Assembly: GCA_036268615.1 (NCBI GenBank)
Contig: DATATV010000061.1
Coordinates: forward strand, 1 to 64,000
Length of the DNA stretch: 64,000 nt
Direction: 5' to 3'
Source of the DNA: DATATV01 sp036268615
GTDB lineage: Bacteria; Actinomycetota; Actinomycetes; Mycobacteriales; Pseudonocardiaceae
Shown here: piece after piece, positions 33,031-40,974 of the stretch
How positions within the stretch are numbered: position 1 is the stretch's first letter
Layout: each line of letters begins with the position of its first letter
Notes under the pieces: model-generated
Database searches by the model: none
Told to the model about the DNA's origin: nothing
The model's input: the letters and a program-made list of their open reading frames with translations, nothing else
Program-made: the position numbers and the translations under genes

Positions 33031-33150
33031 TCCGCTCCTCGCAGGCCTCGACTCCACAACGCGGGGGGCAACATAGCAGCAGAGGTGGCCACGACGACTG
33101 CCGCACAGCCGGCGTCGGTCACGAAGAGGTGTTGGCTGGTCGACGCCGGC

Positions 33151-34383
33151 TCAGGTCAGGAAGGTCACCGGCACCGACTCGACGACGGCGGTGGCGAGGC
33201 TGGGGTGGAACACCGCCGGCCCCCTGGCCTCGATGTTCGGGAACCGGGCCAGCAGTTCCTCGAACGCGACCCGAGCCTCGACCTGCGCCACGAACGCCCC
33301 GATGCAGCGGTGCGGACCCCAGGAGAACGCCAGCACATCGCTCGGACGCCGGTCGAGGTCGAAACGCAGCGGCTCGTCGAACATCGCCGGGTCGTAATTG
33401 GCGACTGTGAAGTTCATGACCACCGCCTCACCCGCACGAATCCGATGGCCGCCGATCTCGGTGTCGGCGGTCGCGGTGCGCCGGATGTAGCGGCCGGGGG
33501 TGACCACCCGCAGCATCTCCGCCACCGCGTCCGCGATCAGCGACCGGTCGGCCACGATCCGGGCCTTGGCCTCGGGGTGGCGCAGCAGGAGGTCGAGCCC
33601 CGCGCCGATCAGGTTTCCGGTGGTCTCCAGGCCGGCCACGAGCAGCAGCCAGCACCACATCACGACCTCCTCGTCGGCGAGGCCGGTGCGGGTGAGATCG
33701 GTGATGAGGTCCTCGCGCGGGGCGGCCCTGCGGGCGGCGACCTCGCCCGCGAAGAACCCCACCATGTCACCGATGGCGCCGAAGTCGGGTGTGGCTCCCG
33801 GCTCGAAGGACTGCAGGATGGTGTTCGCCCAGATCTCGAAGTCGTGCTCGCGGTCGGTGCTGACCCCGAGCAGCCGGGTGGTGGCGAGGAGTGGGACCCG
33901 GGTGGCGAAGGCCCGCATGAAGTCGGCCTCCTGCCCGGGCTCGATCGCGTCCAGGATGTCCCGGATCTCTGCGCGGATGGCGGGTTCGAGCCGCGCGGCC
34001 ATGGCCGGGCGGAAATGCTGGTTGATCGGGACACGCAGCCGGCGGTGGCCCGCGGCGTCCATGATGTTGGCCGGCCGCAGGGCCACCGGCAGCTCCGCGG
34101 TGAGGCTGCTGGAGGACTGCAGGTCCCGTTTGACGTCGAAGGCGGCGGCGTTGAGGTGCACCCCGAACTCGGTGGTGAACAGCTCGCCGTCCTGGCCGAC
34201 CTGCCGGATCAGTTCGTGGCGGCACACGTTCCAGAACGGCTGCGTGTACTCGGCCTCGACCCAGTACACCGGGTCGTCGGCGTGGATGTGCAGGTAGGCC
34301 GGCCGGTTCGCCTCGGTGTAGAAGAGCGGATCGCTGGCGTCCACCGTCGTGCCCGCAGCGGTATCGGTGCTCGGTCCGGTCAT
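33151..34383 (-). CDS. cytochrome P450
   Basis: A 410-residue soluble P450 with the I-helix AGLETTGNLIGAGLD, the ExxR motif EMLR, and the heme site FSWGPHRCIG. The residue usually a Phe before the GxHxC core is Ser-Trp here, which is less common. It is transcribed in the same direction as the TetR gene upstream of it, and both promoters carry the same operator, so the P450 is under that regulator. The substrate is unknown, and no redox partner gene is nearby. Confidence 0.9.
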   Translation of the reverse strand: MTGPSTDTAAGTTVDASDPLFYTEANRPAYLHIHADDPVYWVEAEYTQPFWNVCRHELIRQVGQDGELFTTEFGVHLNAAAFDVKRDLQSSSSLTAELPVALRPANIMDAAGHRRLRVPINQHFRPAMAARLEPAIRAEIRDILDAIEPGQEADFMRAFATRVPLLATTRLLGVSTDREHDFEIWANTILQSFEPGATPDFGAIGDMVGFFAGEVAARRAAPREDLITDLTRTGLADEEVVMWCWLLLVAGLETTGNLIGAGLDLLLRHPEAKARIVADRSLIADAVAEMLRVVTPGRYIRRTATADTEIGGHRIRAGEAVVMNFTVANYDPAMFDEPLRFDLDRRPSDVLAFSWGPHRCIGAFVAQVEARVAFEELLARFPNIEARGPAVFHPSLATAVVESVPVTFLT

Positions 34384-34436
34384 GTCGTCCCCATCCGTCG
34401 AACAGCACATTAGCCAAAACTGATCAGGCGGTCAAC

Positions 34437-34454
34437 TTCGATTCACCGATCGAA
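34437..34454. promoter_or_regulatory. operator copy 1, P450 promoter
   Basis: TTCGATTCACCGATCGAA has 6-base arms TTCGAT/ATCGAA around a 6-base centre and lies 54 bases before the P450 start. It shares TTCGATTCACC and most of the other half with the site at the TetR promoter. Confidence 0.7.
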
Positions 34455-34510
34455 ATATGCCCTGAGCAGCTGATCCGGCGAGCCGGGGGAATGGGCAGAG
34501 CTGATTGCTG

Positions 34511-35155
34511 TCAATCGGTTGACGGCAGATCGAGTTCTGGTAGTTGGCGGTGGGAGATCTCCCGTGCGGACACGGTGTCGACACCGAAGCCGCGCAGCAT
34601 CATCTCCGCCCCGGCGATGTCGGCGTTAGGTCCGACCCGGCCGGCCAGCACACCCTTGATCGCGGCGAACGCCGCGGCGGCGACCGATGTCAGGCAGAGT
34701 TCCAGGTCCTCGATGTGGAATCGGCCGCTGCTGATGCCGCGTTCCAAGGTCTTTCGGGCGTAGGGCAGCAGCGAGTTCTCGAACAGTGCGTCAGCGCCGA
34801 CGAGCTTGACCAGCACGCCGGCCAGCTCCGGCTCGTCGCGGGCGAACCGTACGAACCGCCGGTAGGAGAACGATGCCGTCTCCGCCGGATCGGTGAACTC
34901 AAGCGCTCGCGCGCCGATCGCGGCGGCGGCGCTGTCGAGGACCTCGGTCAGGACCGCTTCGACGATCGCATCCTTGGACTCGAAGTGGCTGTAGAAGGTG
35001 CCGAATCCGAGGTCCGCCATCTCCGTGACGTCGCCGATGCGCAGGTTGTCCTCGCCGCGTTCGGCGATGATCCGCCGAGCCGCCGCCATCAGGCGTCGGC
35101 GAGCTTCGAGCTTGCGGCGATCACGGCGCCCCAGAGGGGCTGTCTCCTGTGGCAC
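34511..35155 (-). CDS. TetR-family regulator of the adjacent P450
   Basis: A 214-residue TetR protein with the HTH RGEDNLRIGDVTEMADLGFG and TFYSHFESKDAIVEAVL, followed by a ligand domain. It lies just upstream of the P450 gene on the same strand. The same inverted-repeat operator is found at its own promoter (35192-35209) and at the P450 promoter (34437-34454), strong evidence that it regulates both. Confidence 0.87.
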   Translation of the reverse strand: MPQETAPLGRRDRRKLEARRRLMAAARRIIAERGEDNLRIGDVTEMADLGFGTFYSHFESKDAIVEAVLTEVLDSAAAAIGARALEFTDPAETASFSYRRFVRFARDEPELAGVLVKLVGADALFENSLLPYARKTLERGISSGRFHIEDLELCLTSVAAAAFAAIKGVLAGRVGPNADIAGAEMMLRGFGVDTVSAREISHRQLPELDLPSTD

Positions 35156-35191
35156 GACCCGATACTGCCAGGATTCGACCGTAAACTCGAA

Positions 35192-35209
35192 CTTGATTGG
35201 TGAATCGAA
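35192..35209. promoter_or_regulatory. operator copy 2, TetR promoter
   Basis: CTTGATTGGTGAATCGAA is the reverse complement of TTCGATTCACCAATCAAG, matching copy 1 at 15 of 18 positions by eye. It lies 37 bases before the TetR start. Confidence 0.7.
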
Positions 35210-35222
35210 CTATCGTCATCCC

Positions 35223-35726
35223 TCACATACGTTCGTCATTGCCGGGTACGTGACGTCGGCGTTGGCCCTTGGCGTCGCTGAAGTGTCGCAGCGCGGGTCG
35301 GGCGGCCAAGGCGCCCTCGTCGTAGCTATCAGGGTCACCTCGGTCGTAGCCGAGGAGCACCAGTTGGTGTTCGGCAAGCATCGGGAACGTGCGTCCGATC
35401 CGGGCCAGCGGCGTATCGGCGATTCCGAGCAGGTGAGCGATGCCGGTCGCGTCGAGGATGCCGCTACGGGTGCGCTCCGGAGAGCTGAGATCCGCATCGC
35501 CGTCGAAGTAGGCGAGCTGAACGTCGTCGTGGACGCGTTGGAGCCCCGCGACTACGCCGAGCGTGATAGTGCAGTCCCCGCCGAGCACGACTGGGTAGCC
35601 GGCCGGCTCGGACCTCCCGCTCGACGGCGTCGGCGACAGCGAGGGCCACCCTGAGGACTGCGTCGAGGTTGCGTGCGGTCGCGCGGCCGTGGATGCGGAA
35701 CCGGTGCCTTGTTGCGACGAGTACAT
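35223..35726 (-). pseudogene. arginase/agmatinase-family remnant with a frameshift
   Basis: The metal-site segments of the ureohydrolase family remain: GGDCTITLGVVAGL (His of the usual GGDHS replaced by Cys) and AYFDGDADLSSPERT. The upstream part (ALAVADAVEREVRAGRLP) continues in a different frame, so at least one frameshift is present, and both the N-terminal and C-terminal thirds are missing. The His normally in DAHxD is also lost (DGDAD). This is a dead fragment. Confidence 0.7.
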
Positions 35727-35805
35727 CGATCTGGCTGTTGCTGCGCGGCCGAAGGGTCCGATCAGCGAGGGCGAGGATTGCTGTCGCCAGTACTTCTTCC
35801 CAGTG

Positions 35806-36213
35806 TTACTGCAGCAACCCGATGGCGAGGGCCATACCCAGGAACAACGTCAGCTGGTATGCGCTGTTGATCACGGTGAGCCGCGCCGGCTTCTGCTCGA
35901 AGGCGTTGTGCTGCACCAGAGTCGTCAGCGATAACCCGAGCGAGGTCACGAATCCGACGGCCAGATCGAGCCAGAGCGGATCGCTGGCGAAGAAGCCCGA
36001 CGCGAGGGAGCAGCCGGCGGCGAGCACCAGCGCGGTGACGAGGATCGACGCCAGGAGGATTGCGAGCGGGCGCTTGCCGGCTCTCTTGGAATCCTCCTCG
36101 GTCACGCCCGTCAGCTCCCTCCAGACGCCGAGGAAGGCCCACCCGTACCAGACCATGGCTATTGCCATCCCGACCGCGGTCGCCACCGCGACGGCCAGCC
36201 AACTGATACTCAT
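35806..36213 (-). CDS. DUF1761-family membrane protein
   Basis: A 135-residue protein with four membrane helices. The first (VAVATAVGMAIAMVWYGWAF), the helix VTALVLAAGCSLASGFF, and LAVGFVTSLGLSLTTLVQHNAFEQKPARL match DUF1761, whose members appear next to regulators but have no known function. The start is the ATG of MSISWLAV, with GGGGAG directly upstream. It is divergent from the HxlR gene across 59 bases holding a perfect palindrome. Confidence 0.85.
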   Translation of the reverse strand: MSISWLAVAVATAVGMAIAMVWYGWAFLGVWRELTGVTEEDSKRAGKRPLAILLASILVTALVLAAGCSLASGFFASDPLWLDLAVGFVTSLGLSLTTLVQHNAFEQKPARLTVINSAYQLTLFLGMALAIGLLQ

Positions 36214-36252
36214 CTCCCCGCGGATCTCCTCTGCTCGACATCTGTCCGTGTG

Positions 36253-36267
36253 GTTGATAAAATCAAC
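36253..36267. promoter_or_regulatory. GTTGATAAAATCAAC operator
   Basis: A perfect palindrome with arms GTTGAT/ATCAAC lies between the divergent DUF1761 and HxlR genes, only five bases before the HxlR start. A half-like GATAAAGTCAA follows within the gene start. It is almost certainly the HxlR autoregulatory site. Confidence 0.75.
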
Positions 36268-36271
36268 TACG

Positions 36272-36961
36272 ATGGATAAAGTCAAGCAGGGCTCGAAGAA
36301 GCCCCGTTCTTACGGGCAGTTCTGCGGACTCGCGCGCGCCTTGGACATCGTGGGCGACCGCTGGACCCTCTTGATCGTGCGGGAGCTGCTTCCCGGTCCG
36401 ATGCGCTACACCGAGCTGAAGGCCTCGCTCGCGGGAATCGCGACGAACCTCCTGGCGGAACGGCTGCGGACCCTGGAGGCGAACGGGATCGTCGAGCGCC
36501 GCCTGGAGGAAGCGGGCGTCGTCTACGCGCTCACGCCCTGGGGCGCAGGGCTCCGCGAACCGATGGAGGCGCTCGGCAGGTGGGGCGCGCCGCTGTTGCT
36601 GACAGGACGTGGCGGCGATTCGTTCCAGCCGCGCTGGCTGGCGCTCGCTCTCCCCGGCCTGCTGCGGGGGATGGCTGCGACCCCTTCGGTGGAGCTCGGC
36701 GTCGAGACGGACGGCTTCCTCATGATCCTGCGCATCGACGAGGACGGTCCCAGTGTGATCGCCCGGCCCGATCAGCAGCCGGACACGATCTTCACCGCCG
36801 CGCCGGAGGTCATCATTGGGCTCGCGGTCGGCGGCCTCACGATCGACCAGGCACTCTCCATGGGAGACCTCCAGGGCGACAGGCGAGTCCTGTGCGAGGT
36901 GTTCCCTCCGGGGCGGGCGACCGCCGCTTCCGAGTTCCCGCCGTTGCCGACGGACGACTGA
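36272..36961 (+). CDS. HxlR-family regulator with C-terminal SCP2-like domain
   Basis: A 229-residue regulator. Residues 1-105 are a HxlR winged helix (FCGLARALDIVGDRWTLLIV, NLLAERLRTLEANGIVERRL, wing VVYALTPWG). Residues 125-225 form an added domain (VELGVETDGFLMILRIDEDG, IIGLAVGGLTIDQALSMGDL) resembling a sterol-carrier-like SCP2 domain that could bind a lipophilic ligand. It faces DUF1761 across a perfect palindrome and is expected to regulate it. The ATG start lies five bases after the operator. Confidence 0.87.
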   Translation: MDKVKQGSKKPRSYGQFCGLARALDIVGDRWTLLIVRELLPGPMRYTELKASLAGIATNLLAERLRTLEANGIVERRLEEAGVVYALTPWGAGLREPMEALGRWGAPLLLTGRGGDSFQPRWLALALPGLLRGMAATPSVELGVETDGFLMILRIDEDGPSVIARPDQQPDTIFTAAPEVIIGLAVGGLTIDQALSMGDLQGDRRVLCEVFPPGRATAASEFPPLPTDD

Positions 36962-37075
36962 CAGCAGCGGCAACCTTCGGCCTCGATAGATCAAACGGCT
37001 TCGCCAGATGTGCCGGGTGGCGGCCGGGAGCGGAGCGGCAAGGCGGGCCGGGCCCAGAGTAGCGAGAATGGGCAC

Positions 37076-38353
37076 TCACGGGGCTCCCTCGGGCTCGGGG
37101 CCGTGGTAACCCTCTTCGGACGAGTCGTCCATGCCGACCTGGAACCCGACCTTGGGACCGATGTTGTTGTCCCGGATCGTGGCGTTGGTCGAGTTGTTCT
37201 GCAGTGAGAACGCCTTGTCGATCTTGCCGACGACGGTGTTGCCGGTGAGCGTGACATCGCTGATGTCGTCGAAGAAGAATGCCTGCCCGGCGCCGTTGTC
37301 GCAGTAGTTGTTCGTGACGGTGAAGTTGCTGGAGCTGCCTTCCCCGGTGCCGTCGCCGGCCTCGCTGTCCGGGCCTTCGGCGATCAGGCACATGTTGTCG
37401 ACGTTCTCGAACCGGTTGTTGTCGATGAGCACGCGCTGGCTCGGGCCGTTCTCGTCGGAGGTGGCGAAGGTCTGGATGGCGTCGGCGTGGTTGCCGTCCT
37501 GGCCGTTGAGGTTCTTCACGTTGCTGACCAGGTTGCCGACGATCTTGATGTCGTTGCCGAAGAACCGGATGCCGTCACCGTCGTCGTTCTTCTTGACCAC
37601 CTGCGGGCTGTCGATCACGTTCGCGCGCACGGTGATGTCGTTGCCGATCAGCTGGAACCCGGGTGAGCGCGGCTTCGACAGCTGGACCCCGTCGACGACG
37701 ACGTGGTCGCCCCGCACGGAGATCTGGCCGGTGGTGGCGGTGCCGCCGCCGAGGATGGTGATCGGCTGCTGGGAAGTGCCCGAGCGGCGTAGCTGCAGCT
37801 CGTCGTTGCCGAGGTCGCCCTGCAGGCAGATCCGGCTGCCGGGCTGCGCGCCCTCGAATGCACTGCGCGCACTCGAGGCGTCGGTGACGGTGGCGGTGCA
37901 GTTGGCCAGTGCCTCCGGCTTGCCCACCGCGCCGCCCGTGCCACCGACCTGAGGGCCGCCGCTCCGGGTGACGATCAGGTAGCCGCCGGCCAGGGCGATC
38001 AGCACGGCGGCCGCCAGCCCGAGCACCAGCCAACCGGGTCGCTTGAATGACGTACCGGCACGCCGGCCCGGTGTTGCCCGGCCCTGGTCGGGCGACTGCG
38101 TGATGATCGGGCGCGTGGAGGTCGACTCGGCGTCCGGCGTCGGGGCGGAGTTCGGTGCCCGGTTCGCCTCGGTCGGGGGGACCCACGGCCGAGGCTGGTA
38201 CAGCGGACGGGTGGGGATCGGGCCGGGAGGCGGGCCCGGACGAACCGGCGACCCGCTGAGCTCTCGGGTGGCGCCGGCGTCCTCGGGACGGCGCTGTCCC
38301 CGCACCGACCCGATCAGCCGGGCCAACCAGCGCGGACGAACAGATTGACGCAT
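37076..38353 (-). CDS. membrane-anchored right-handed beta-helix protein
   Basis: A 425-residue protein with a basic, Pro-rich cytoplasmic arm (about 1-105), one membrane helix (GWLVLGLAAAVLIALAGGYL) and an extracellular parallel beta-helix. The coil repeats are visible as regular Asn-rich turns: GNDITVRANVIDS, GNDIKIVGNLVSN, IDNNRFENVDN, FTVTNNYCDNG, VTLTGNTVVGK, ATIRDNNIG. Such proteins are pectate-lyase-like or bind cell-surface glycans. No lyase catalytic site could be recognised. The ATG is preceded by GGGGG at proper spacing. Confidence 0.85.
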   Translation of the reverse strand: MRQSVRPRWLARLIGSVRGQRRPEDAGATRELSGSPVRPGPPPGPIPTRPLYQPRPWVPPTEANRAPNSAPTPDAESTSTRPIITQSPDQGRATPGRRAGTSFKRPGWLVLGLAAAVLIALAGGYLIVTRSGGPQVGGTGGAVGKPEALANCTATVTDASSARSAFEGAQPGSRICLQGDLGNDELQLRRSGTSQQPITILGGGTATTGQISVRGDHVVVDGVQLSKPRSPGFQLIGNDITVRANVIDSPQVVKKNDDGDGIRFFGNDIKIVGNLVSNVKNLNGQDGNHADAIQTFATSDENGPSQRVLIDNNRFENVDNMCLIAEGPDSEAGDGTGEGSSSNFTVTNNYCDNGAGQAFFFDDISDVTLTGNTVVGKIDKAFSLQNNSTNATIRDNNIGPKVGFQVGMDDSSEEGYHGPEPEGAP

Positions 38354-38356
38354 CAC

Positions 38357-38704
38357 GGCCCCCGAAAACTCGATGATCTGCTCTCCCTTGAGACAACGCT
38401 GTGAGTCCCTCAGGTGTCACACCGCGGCCGAGATCCACAGGTCATTCACAACTATCCGACCCACCCGGGTTCGCGCGGGCCGGATCGCGGTGGTCGCCGC
38501 CCCGCCGACGAGGTCGCCCGCCCCAGGCCTGTCACCGCGACGCCGGACTTACTCGGATAGCTGGGGCACCGACATCGCTGTGATGGCTGTGCCGCCGTTG
38601 AGTATGGCTTCGGCGATGGCATCGATGGCGGCGCGAGAGGAGGACGGGGACGGCGGCGGTTCTGATCCCCTCGTACCGGCGTGATGCCTTTCTGATGCGG
38701 GCCT
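38357..38704. other. intergenic gap before the tRNA-Pro scar
   Basis: About 350 bases between the beta-helix gene and the first att copy. No gene with a ribosome site or family resemblance is found. The 100 bases next to the beta-helix gene may hold its promoter; the rest shows nothing that I can name. Confidence 0.5.
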
Positions 38705-38753
38705 TTGTTGCTGTCGGCTGGCGGGATTCGAACCACGACCTCTTCGTCCCGAA
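38705..38753 (-). repeat. tRNA-Pro 3'-half, att copy 1 (left)
   Basis: Read on the minus strand, 38753 down to 38720 is the 3' half of a tRNA-Pro(CGG): anticodon loop TTCGGGA, stem strand CGAAG, AGGTCGT, and the T-arm. One C of the T-stem is missing relative to copy 2. The 12 bases beyond the tRNA end (38705-38716, TTGTTGCTGTCG) are also shared with copy 2. The 5' half of the tRNA is absent. This is the scar of site-specific integration, not a working tRNA. Confidence 0.75.
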
Positions 38754-39217
38754 TTAGGTACGGTTCGCCGTCCTGCCTGCGGCGTGGGTAATAAGTGCAG
38801 TTCAGGGCGTTGGCTTCCATTGATCTGGGTGGCCTTGCTATCGCCCAGTTTCAAGATCGTCCCTTGGCATTCTCCCAGTATCCGGCGCCTGAGCGCAGGG
38901 GTGCCATCGGTGCTCGCTCTCGCTTTCAAAGCTGCATCCGATCATGGGCGTTCGGGTCTGGAACAGCTCGGCCCCCGCCCCAGGGCTCGTCCTTCAGCTG
39001 CACCGGCGGAGTCTGGTCGGGGTCGGTGAGGAGCTGCGGAGGGCTACCTACGGCATCCCAGCTGGAAGGGCCCCCGCCACGACAAGACACTCGACCACCT
39101 ACCCCCCCGAGGTCACCGGAAGTGCCTCGCCTACCTAGTGCCCGGGCGGACCCCAACGCCCGCCGAGCCCACCTCGGCACCGCTGGACGCGGTCGTCCGC
39201 CAGTTGGACGCGTTGGC
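38754..39217. other. degraded DNA inside the decayed island
   Basis: About 460 bases with no gene I can support. Frame + around 38830-38880 encodes FKIVPWHSPSIRRL, vaguely like FKIVSPISPSETGRRR found just after the integrase fragment at 40669-40786, so it may be the end of a further lost integrase. The rest is fragmentary. Confidence 0.4.
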
Positions 39218-39502
39218 CTAGCTCAGGGCGGCGACGAAACTGCCCAGGTCGGCCTTGAGCTCGTCGATGTCCTGGCCGGTACCGGCGAAGCGGCGCCATG
39301 AGGCGGCCAGCACCGTGACGTCGGGGCCTTCCAGCCAGTCGCCGATGAGGGTCAGAAGCTTCGCCAGCTCGGCGGCATCCTCGCGGTCGAGCAGAACCCC
39401 GGGGGAGTGGGACCCGAGGGAGCCGTCCCGGGGCGCGGGCATCGCGCCGGGAGCCTCGGTTCGGATCTCGGTTCGGGCCCTGGTTCGGGCAGTGGGATGC
39501 AT
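39218..39502 (-). CDS. small helical protein of the decayed island, 94 aa
   Basis: The last 60 residues (VLLDREDAAELAKLLTLIGD, WRRFAGTGQDIDELKADLGS) look like a compact three-helix protein of the type often carried on actinomycete integrative plasmids. The first 35 residues are Arg/Thr-rich and probably not conserved. The start is uncertain because no good ribosome site is seen. Function unknown. Confidence 0.5.
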   Translation of the reverse strand: MHPTARTRARTEIRTEAPGAMPAPRDGSLGSHSPGVLLDREDAAELAKLLTLIGDWLEGPDVTVLAASWRRFAGTGQDIDELKADLGSFVAALS

Positions 39503-39700
39503 GGGAGCGATGGTGCCCGCGCGAGCTGTGGTTTGCCTGTGTCGGGTCAGTGTTCCTTCTGAGGGACCGGACCGAGGCGTGCGGTCCGACAAGTGCCGTG
39601 CGGTGGCTAGGGGGACGGGGCGAGCCCGTGGAGAGCCCCGTCCAGGACCGCGCTGTGCTGGGGGATCCGTGGCTGGGCGTGCCGGTACGGGGCAGGAACG

Positions 39701-40182
39701 CCGCAGGGCGGGCGGACGCGTGCTGGCTGCCGGTCGCTCCGCGCCTCACACCCCATGGGCTCCGGCACACGCACAAGACGTTGATGGACGGGCTCGACAC
39801 GCCGTCGAAGTTGAAGGACGAACGGATGGGGCACATCGACGGCTGGGTGCAAGCTCGCTACTCGCACATCACCGCCGACGTGCGCCGTCAACTGCTGGAC
39901 GGACTCACCGACCTGTTGGACGCAGCGCTCGACCAGCGGCTGAGGTACAGCGGCAGCTCACCGGTTGGAGTACTGGACGCCCTGCTCAGGGAGCGGGACC
40001 GTCCCTTACTCGCCCACAGGATCAGCCCCTACTGCGTCGACACCCCCGAAGATGACGCATGGGTCGCCCGCCTCGAAGTTCAACGGCGAGCCGTCCGAAC
40101 GGTCCGTCCGGGACATCCTGCGCACAGCCGAGTCAGTCATCGTTTCCCCCGGAGGGGAGCTGGCAGCGGAACGTGCCGATGA
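39701..40182 (+). pseudogene. tyrosine integrase C-terminal fragment A
   Basis: The catalytic end of a phage/plasmid-type tyrosine recombinase: LTPHGLRHTHKTLMDG (HxxR), LKDERMGHIDGWVQ and ARYSHITADVRRQLLDGLTD, which includes the nucleophilic Tyr. Full integrases of this group have about 400-480 residues; the N-terminal 300 are missing, including the core-binding domain and the first catalytic Arg. The frame continues past the usual end to 40182 and overlaps the opposite gene. It cannot be functional alone. Confidence 0.75.
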
Positions 40183-40534
40183 ACGCGCACTCAGACTGGA
40201 TGACCTTGTTGACAGGGTTGAGATCGCTGGCCGCTCGGGTCGCGTTCTCGGTGTTGTTCCAGTCGCGGAGGTCTGTGTAGAACGCACACCATCGGTCTAA
40301 GACGGCGTTTACATCGGCGATCTCCTCGGCGCTCTTGGGAGCTGAGGGCGCGATCGTGTCGCAGTAGTTGTGGAAGCCAATCGTGTCGTGCCGGTAGTTG
40401 ATCAACCGGTCGCGCTCCGCGGTGGTGAGAGGTTCGAGATCCTCCCGGTGCCAGGGGGTGAGGAGGACGGCGTCCGACATGGCTTTGAGGGCGGCCCGCT
40501 TCTCTTCGATGGTCTTTTCGACGAACGGCGTCAT
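40133..40534 (-). CDS. unassigned cargo protein of the decayed island, 133 aa
   Basis: A well-formed 133-residue gene with GGAG before its ATG (MTPFVEKTIEEKRAALKAMS). It is helical and rich in charged and aromatic residues (TTAERDRLINYRHDTIGFHN, DRWCAFYTDLRDWNN), with Cys residues at several positions. I recognise no family. Its 3' end overlaps the run-on integrase frame on the other strand. It is the best-preserved gene inside the tRNA-Pro flanked segment and may be the original cargo, or an element-maintenance gene. Confidence 0.6.
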   Translation of the reverse strand: MTPFVEKTIEEKRAALKAMSDAVLLTPWHREDLEPLTTAERDRLINYRHDTIGFHNYCDTIAPSAPKSAEEIADVNAVLDRWCAFYTDLRDWNNTENATRAASDLNPVNKVIQSECAFIGTFRCQLPSGGNDD

Positions 40535-40668
40535 CGCTGCTCCTTCGAGGGGCTGGCTAGGTGAAGCTGTGGTGCATCCGGCGCGGCTCACGCTCCTCTG
40601 TCCAAGGGGTCACGGCCAGTCCTTCCTGACGGCTACCTCAGTGCCAGGAACCGTGCCTGGCAGTCCTA

Positions 40669-40786
40669 CGAGATGCGCGGCCGACTGCTGGACGGGCTCA
40701 CCGACCTGTGGGACGCAGCGCTCGACCAGCGGCTGAGCTACAGCGACAGCTCACCGGTGGGAGTACTGGACGCCCTACTCAGATAA
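40669..40786 (+). pseudogene. tyrosine integrase C-terminal fragment B
   Basis: EMRGRLLDGLTDLWDAALDQ and the following residues to a TAA at 40784-40786 repeat the very end of fragment A, beyond the catalytic Tyr. About 97 bases align with A with six differences by eye. The two fragments are therefore the ends of two related integrases, so at least two elements, or a duplicated one, were inserted here. Confidence 0.7.
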
Positions 40787-40823
40787 CGTCGCTGAGGGAG
40801 AATTTCAAGATCGTCTCCCCAAT

Positions 40824-40895
40824 TTCTCCCAGCGAGACTGGGAGAAGGCGAAAGGCCAGGTCCCAGTCCCCCCGGAGGGGGTCTGTGACCTGGCC
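40824..40895 (+). terminator. two tandem hairpins after integrase fragment B
   Basis: TTCTCCCAG/CTGGGAGAA (40824-40832 with 40838-40846) is a perfect 9-base stem. It is followed by GGCCAGGTC/GACCTGGCC (40854-40862 with 40887-40895), which encloses a CCCCC/GGGGG stem. They lie between the integrase end and the tRNA-Pro scar, as expected for an element's right end. Confidence 0.7.
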
Positions 40896-40896
40896 G

Positions 40897-40947
40897 TTGT
40901 TGCTGTCGAGGTGGCGGGATTCGAACCCACGACCTCTTCGTCCCGAA
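40897..40947 (-). repeat. tRNA-Pro 3'-half, att copy 2 (right)
   Basis: On the minus strand, 40947 down to 40913 reads as the intact 3' half of tRNA-Pro(CGG): loop TTCGGGA, CGAAG, AGGTCG, T-arm GTGGG-TTCGAAT-CCCGC, then acceptor CACCTCG and A. The D-arm and 5' acceptor strand are not found beyond 40947. TTGTTGCTGTCG (40897-40908) is shared with copy 1. The pair defines a direct repeat of about 50 bases, 2.2 kb apart. Confidence 0.75.
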
Positions 40948-40974
40948 GGCGGATTCTGGCCCGGAGGACCTCGT

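Noticed and set aside
40897..40947. complete tRNA-Pro gene on the minus strand
   Set aside because: The 3' half is perfect, but the sequence beyond the anticodon loop does not form the rest of the anticodon stem, D-arm or acceptor stem.
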